NCBI GenBank assembly: GCA_916610825.1
Contig: OU744446.1
Span: forward strand, 30,208,445-30,272,444
DNA length: 64,000 nucleotides
Origin: Haliclystus octoradiatus
Lineage: Eukaryota; Cnidaria; Staurozoa; Stauromedusae; Haliclystidae
Direction of reading: 5' to 3'
Shown here: in pieces, positions 59,801 through 64,000 of the stretch
How positions within the stretch are numbered: the stretch's first letter is position 1
Layout of the letters: every line of letters begins with the position of its first letter
The notes under the pieces: model-generated
What the model saw: the letters and a program-made list of their open reading frames with translations, nothing else
Database searches by the model: none
Told to the model about the DNA's origin: nothing
Position numbers and translations under genes: made by a program

Positions 59801-61933
59801 TGAATGAAACATATTTTTTTCTGATAAAAGAGTTATTTATGACATTCCAATCTCAAGTTGCATCATTCATGAGTTGAAAGATTTGTTTTTTTTAATTGTG
59901 TTTGAAGGTAAAAACTGTTTTTTTTTTGTAAATTTTATATTTCCTTGTCTCTCGGTGTTTCAAATTATTCATTAATTTTTGAAAATAATTGTGATCCTAC
60001 GAATAAATCTCGCTTTGCAGACTGGAAAATCTTATTTAAACTATCTTTCTACGAGAGTAAGAATTTATTATTTTGAGTTTCGAATTGCAAAGGAATTTAT
60101 AAGAAACATCAAATAATTTCGAAAATGTCAATGAGAGGAGTGCTGAAGTAAGTCCTTTGTGTCAGCCATCTTTGTTCCCATGTTGCATATTTTCAATAGC
60201 AGTCTATGTAAATTTATGATGTAACACTCCTATGTGTAAAAGGAAACACATAGAAATTACCAGCCCTAACATATTTTCAATAGTTACAATTTTAATTTAA
60301 TGGATAATTGTTATATCACATAACATTTAATCAGCCTGGCTAGTGGCTAGAGCACTGTCCCTTCTCAACACTCGATATAAATGCCACCTTATACATTTAG
60401 TTCGAAGTCTATCTAAAATGTATATTACGTATCTCTTCATTACAGTTTGTTTCAATTCTGCTTACAATACACGTTGAGTGATCCATTCATTGAACCGCCT
60501 GTAGCTACAAATCCATGGATTACAGATGATACATCATTTTGGACAGAACATGCTAGAAGGTATAGTTGATGTACACTTGACTCTTTTTTGATTTTTGCGT
60601 TTATGCATGATGAAGTTGGTAAACTTGCATCAGACCTGCCAAAGAAACAATATTTTAGGTTAACAAAATTTATGATAACCATTAAATTACATAATATAGC
60701 CAAAAAAGTCAAACCTGCTTTAAAAACCACCCCTTTATAGAGGCCACCTGTCTATAGTGGCCACTTCAGTGATACTAAAAGTACTTCAGTGTTTTTACTA
60801 AAAGTATTACGCTGAGGTATGATTTGAATAATATAAAAGTCATAATAATGTTTCAATTTTCGAAGAAGTTCTAAGAATTTATGATGTTGTGTACTTTGTG
60901 TTGTGTTATTCTTTACTCGTAATGGACCGTTTCCTGCTGAAAAAACCCAGCAAGGGGCGATGCAAGTTGATATTAACTCTTTGTTAATCTTTTTCTATGT
61001 ATATTATGCTCTTGTGTCAGATCATGGACATTTGAATCAAATATTTTGATGATATAAATCATTGTATGTAGTTAATTGATAAAAATGATTTGCCATATTT
61101 CTTTCAAGATAGATCTTTTGATTTTGTTTCTAAGGATTTTCGATTATGATTGAAGCTCAGGTCTCATTTGTCTGTTAATCTATGAAAAACGTTGAACCCA
61201 ATCCTTTCAAATCAAACATATATTTTTTATTAACAGGGATTTCATACCATTGAAACAAGTCAAACAGTGGGGTTATTCGTTAGCAGATCTGTTAAAAGAC
61301 CCTGAAGGAATTATGGTATTCTTAAAATTCCTTGAAAAAGAATTCAGTGCAGAAAATCTAAGGTAAACATTTTATAATGTGTATCAAAATCTGTAATAGG
61401 AATTTTAATCCGTCGGACCCCATTTGATGATCCAATAGTAAAAAGCTTGGTCTAGCCCTTCTTAGCTCAAATGCATATCAAATGGTCATAGAAATGGAAT
61501 AAAGGATATGACTTTAAACAAATTCTAAAATGGGACTAGAATGTGCAATGTTTTACTTTCTATTTAGCAAAGGATTGTACTTAAAGTACTGTATAATTAC
61601 TATTTAGTCCTTCACTAGACTTTCAACTGCGTCTATATTGGTTGTGTGACAGCGCTTAGCAAATTATTAGATATACTGTGATACATGTATTAAATTTAGT
61701 AGGTTAATTTGTTGTGATGCGTAGAAGAGGAAATGATATCAAATATGATTATACCAGCATGCATTCACATTTGCTCCTAACTATGTGCTGTAATTAGTCA
61801 TTTCTATTGTTTAATCTCAACATTGTTTATCTCAAAGTTGTTTGAAATTTATCTTCAGGTTTTGGATAACGTGTCAAGAATTCAAAGGTTGTCCTTTACG
61901 AAGATTAAAAGATAAATCAGAACAAGTCTACAA
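50852..61933 (+). CDS. RGS7-like: R7-family regulator of G-protein signalling (RGS6/7/9/11-like), 13 exons, 3' incomplete
   Basis: R7 RGS proteins bind Gbeta5 through their GGL domain and speed GTP hydrolysis by Gi/o alpha subunits at the membrane. Exons: 50852-50948, 53082-53132, 53619-53725, 55588-55639, 55805-55869, 56127-56203, 56298-56379, 56719-56784, 59030-59104, 59413-59474, 60446-60559, 61237-61362 and 61859-61933, all GT-AG and phase-compatible (349 codons). Order: DEP ([24 protein letters not shown]), the DEP-helical extension ([49 protein letters not shown]), a GGL ending DPFIEPP and NPWITDD, then RGS ([34 protein letters not shown]). The remaining RGS exons lie beyond the window. 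The linker before GGL is shorter than in vertebrates. The ATG follows an acceptor directly; an upstream or trans-spliced leader exon is possible. Confidence 0.9.
51301..53030. mobile_element. 1.73-kb hAT element, non-autonomous, 8-bp TSD
   Basis: The left end CAGGGGCGGATCCAG and the right end TGGATCCGCGCCTG are hAT-type inverted repeats. The duplicated target TGTGATAC lies at 51293-51300 and 53031-53038. ACTGGTGCTCA motifs recur near both ends (51324, 52640-52670, 52755, 52985), like subterminal transposase-binding repeats. No transposase domain was recognised, so it is probably moved in trans. In the first intron of the RGS gene. Confidence 0.85.
54409..54478 (-). tRNA. tRNA-Val(UAC)-like gene or pseudogene
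   Basis: Read on the minus strand: acceptor GGGCCGA, D-arm GCTC-AATGGTA-GAGT, anticodon arm CCCAC-ATTACAT-GCGGG (anticodon TAC with U33), T-arm GG-TTTGATT-CC, 3' acceptor TCAGTGC. A box TAGCTCAATGG fits; B box GGTTTGATTCC has one change. A TTTTT terminator lies about 10 nt downstream. Mismatches in the acceptor stem (2), anticodon stem (1) and T stem (2) suggest a pseudogene or a tRNA-derived SINE. Confidence 0.5.
54496..55184. mobile_element. 689-bp hAT-type MITE with 31-bp inverted repeats and 8-bp TSD
   Basis: The ends CAGAGCCATCTATTTACAAG plus GAGTTGGGACAC are perfect inverted repeats. The target GGGATGTT is duplicated at 54488-54495 and 55185-55192. CAG ends and an 8-bp duplication fit hAT (P-type also gives 8 bp). 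No transposase ORF. Same terminal sequence as the palindromes at 8908 and 21502 and the single end at 36917. Lies in intron 3 of the RGS gene, 10 bp upstream of the tRNA-like gene. Confidence 0.9.
59207..59372. mobile_element. 166-bp pogo/Tigger-type MITE with TA target
   Basis: CAATCAAACCTGTTATAAC at the left and GTTATATACAGATTTCACTG at the right, with TA on both sides (59205-59206, 59373-59374). Clear relative of 40951-41127, including TGGTCACTCTTGCAATGTCT. Lies in intron 9 of the RGS gene. Confidence 0.75.
60705..60775. repeat. Degraded pogo/Tigger-type MITE
   Basis: GTCAAACCTGCTTTAAAAAC followed by GGCCACCTGTCTATAGTGGC matches the left half of the MITEs at 40951 and 59207. The right end is not visible. 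Confidence 0.5.
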
Positions 61934-62182
61934 GTATGTTTATACTCTACTATGAATGTTTTGAACCTTGCCAATTTACTTTGTTGAATTGGAAACAGCT
62001 ATAGGGCCACAATTTAATATCAACATTTTGTTGACAGCTAAGCAATACATGTACGCAAGCTATCGTTGCTATGTGCAGATGTTTACTCTTTCAAATGTCC
62101 AAAATTAATTTATACATACTCGTGAAGATTACTAACCGGTACAAAAAAATTTCAATTAGGCTATGGCAAATAATGCAGCCAT

Positions 62183-62288
62183 ATTAAAATCCCCACCCTT
62201 TGGTGGGGTTTTGGGATTGGTGCTTGGTTGGTGGGAGTTACTCATTCGTTCGTTAGGCAGCTAAACTCGTGCTAACCTGTCTCCACCA
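62183..62288 (-). repeat. Ngaro-like element 1, direct repeat B2 (106 bp)
   Basis: Identical to 62864-62969. Read in the element's orientation (minus) it starts TGGTGGAGACAGGTTAGC and ends with CCACCAACCAAGCACCAATC, then a strong hairpin CCCCACC-AAA-GGGTGGGG. Confidence 0.9.
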
Positions 62289-62863
62289 CTCGAACCAAGC
62301 ACCGTCACACTGATATTCAGTGGAGAAATTAAAACTACCCTGTTGAAATAAAGGTTAGACATTCTACATTTTTATACAGAAATATTAACTCAAACATAGA
62401 CTCTACATTCATCTAATAGCAGTCACTATAGTGTCGAACAAAGCCTAGCCTATATGAGACTAAATACCTGCTAACTTATCTGAAGTATAACCAGCAAAGA
62501 CAGTAATGGAGAGGGCGGGTGGGAAGCAATCGAATCACGACTGTTTCGTGTACGTCTTGACATACTTGCGTTGCGTTTAATTAAATGCGAATTCGTTCGT
62601 TCGTTATTGACCTGCTAGCAAGCTAGCACATGCAAGAATGACTACACCCTTACAGTATCACGACTCTTACCGTCTGTTGTGGAGAAGAGGCTGACCAAGA
62701 TCACATGATTCCAGGTAATGCAGTGCACTAATGCCTCGTGGCATCTGATGGCATACATTCAAACGAGGCAATTCCAGCATAACGATTGTACGTAGGACGT
62801 ACTTCGAACCCCCCCAAAAAAGGTCTGGATTTTAACCTCAAAACTACATGATATCTAGTTACA
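62289..62863 (-). mobile_element. Ngaro-like element 1, spacer A2 (575 bp)
   Basis: Between the two direct repeats. Its end next to B2 reads, on the minus strand, TCCACTGAATATCAGTGTGA then CGGTGCTTGGTTCGAG, matching the same position in element 2 (32460-32500). Element architecture ORF-B1-A2-B2 fits the split direct repeats of Ngaro-type elements; A1 would lie right of the window. Confidence 0.75.
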
Positions 62864-62969
62864 ATTAAAATCCCCACCCTTTGGTGGGGTTTTGGGATTG
62901 GTGCTTGGTTGGTGGGAGTTACTCATTCGTTCGTTAGGCAGCTAAACTCGTGCTAACCTGTCTCCACCA
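62864..62969 (-). repeat. Ngaro-like element 1, direct repeat B1 (106 bp)
   Basis: Perfect copy of 62183-62288, 681 bp away. It lies about 120 bp past the stop codon of the recombinase ORF. Confidence 0.9.
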
Positions 62970-63086
62970 AAATTGGACTCCAAGGTGCTTGGAGAAGAGA
63001 TACAGGTTCTTATCTGTAGCTCCCACCAAATTATGCCCAAGCAGCAAGCACAAACATCAAACTGACTTTCTGGAAAAGACATCAAG

Positions 63087-63935
63087 CTATGCCAGAACAC
63101 TGGAAAAGGTTGAAAGTGATGCTGGTGAAGTTCTGGTATATAGCAGATATGCTTGGTTATTCCAGCGTCCTAGAGCTTTGATGATATGATCTGGAATGCC
63201 ATTACGACCAGCCACTGTTGCGGCCCCAATTCTGAAACTGTGCGTTGAGAAATTTCCGGGAATTTTGGACTCCACAAAGATAGAGCGCAACCAAGTGGAC
63301 AGACGAAGACGAGACAAGGTATCGCCAGATTTATATAAGAAAAGGGGTCCAGCCTTTTCACCACGCTTGAACAAATAAGCAGACATAGCTGCAACAGCAC
63401 ACAGTCTTGATGATCCAAGGCCAATATGGACATAACGTCCTTCACAGAATGAATCAGTTTTGGATGCCTTGATTCTAACTCGCATACAAGTAGGTGTAAT
63501 GACTGAATCAAAAGACAGATCAGAAAGCTGCAAATGGATTGCTGAATCAAAACTTTGTAGATTCGGTACGGTGAACTCTGATGACCTGAGGAATCCAAAG
63601 TATGCTAGCGTGCATGCAGCCCAAAACATTATGTGGTCTTCACATGTGAAATTCAATGACCGATGAATAATTTCCATGAGCGAGTCTGTAATGGGCAGAC
63701 GAGGTATAGTGCTGTCAAGGTGTGTCTTTTTGATTCCTTGACAAAGTCGATGGAGGCATGCACAATTTATTAGTGGGTCTGCAAAACCTTGCTCTAGATG
63801 TAATGCTCTTACAGCCGATAGGTAAACCTTGATTGAAGGTAGCTTGAGTGAATCAGACAAATGAGTCACAAACAAGCATAACATTGACTCAGTAGTAGGA
63901 CAAGGAGATGAATAGCCATGCTGAGTTGAGAACAC
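63087..63935 (-). CDS. Tyrosine recombinase of a Ngaro/DIRS-like retrotransposon
   Basis: A 282-codon open frame with tyrosine-recombinase signatures: Arg I in LAYFGFLRSSEF (about residue 117), a Lys in VRIKASKTDSF (about 159), the HxxR box in THSFRIGAATVA (about 232-235), Trp in LGRWNNQAYLLYTRT (about 258) and the nucleophile Tyr (263 or, more likely, 266). All catalytic positions are present and the frame has no stop, so the domain may be active. No ATG opens it; the upstream side (above 63935) has a stop, so the reverse transcriptase part lies in another frame or was lost. Known role of the family: integration of circular cDNA without target duplication. Confidence 0.85.
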   Translation of the reverse strand: MFSTQHGYSSPCPTTESMLCLFVTHLSDSLKLPSIKVYLSAVRALHLEQGFADPLINCACLHRLCQGIKKTHLDSTIPRLPITDSLMEIIHRSLNFTCEDHIMFWAACTLAYFGFLRSSEFTVPNLQSFDSAIHLQLSDLSFDSVITPTCMRVRIKASKTDSFCEGRYVHIGLGSSRLCAVAAMSAYLFKRGEKAGPLFLYKSGDTLSRLRLSTWLRSIFVESKIPGNFSTHSFRIGAATVAGRNGIPDHIIKALGRWNNQAYLLYTRTSPASLSTFSSVLA

Positions 63936-64000
63936 CAGAAAACGATGTTGGGCAGATACGTACGTCTAGTGGAGGGTGCTAGGCTGTTGCATATAAGTTG

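Overview
The window is nuclear DNA of an animal, probably an aquatic invertebrate. It is AT-rich, its genes are split by GT-AG introns, and it holds parts of three metazoan gene families inside very transposon-rich DNA. The mix of Penelope-like, CR1/Jockey-like, BEL/Pao, gypsy and tyrosine-recombinase retroelements with hAT-, pogo- and TTAA-type DNA transposons fits a tunicate or another marine invertebrate. The species cannot be fixed from the sequence alone. A 500-base run of N (29953-30452) is an assembly gap.

Host genes. (1) Minus strand, 13506 to 4342: a six-exon GlcNAc-transferase IV (MGAT4/GT54) gene. Phase-checked splicing gives 532 codons: a signal anchor, a Thr/Pro-rich stem built from small phase-1 exons, and the whole catalytic region in one last exon. 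(2) Plus strand, 33885-45686: two 4CL/luciferase-like acyl-CoA ligase loci in tandem. The upstream locus has only the last three exons. The downstream one is complete (7 exons, 557 codons) with a mitochondrial-type N-terminus. (3) Plus strand, 50852-61933: thirteen exons of an R7-family RGS protein (DEP, DHEX, GGL, start of the RGS domain), running off the window edge.

Transposons. 15.8-17.8 kb holds the end of a Penelope-like element with a GIY-YIG endonuclease, followed by hammerhead-ribozyme modules, two of them forming a perfect inverted repeat. Related paired modules lie at 6.4-6.6 and 46.0-46.1 kb. 19.36-27.01 kb is a nested stack: a CR1/Jockey-like non-LTR element bounded by an unusually long (~60 bp) target duplication, split by a TTAA-type MITE and by a BEL/Pao element with 5-bp TSD. 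27.8-29.95 kb holds an RT relic, a gypsy LTR and gag, and a second copy of the same MITE. Two tyrosine-recombinase elements (31.5-32.75 and 62.18-64.0 kb) show the split direct-repeat end of Ngaro-like elements. The RGS introns carry a 1.73-kb hAT element, a 689-bp hAT-type MITE and pogo-type MITEs.

The observations I rate highest are the hammerhead modules in inverted pairs, the 31-32 bp palindromes made only of two transposon ends with their own 8-bp target duplications, the conserved hairpin at the repeat end of the Ngaro-like elements, and the uneven divergence (about 70% versus 92% identity) between exons of the two acyl-CoA ligase loci.
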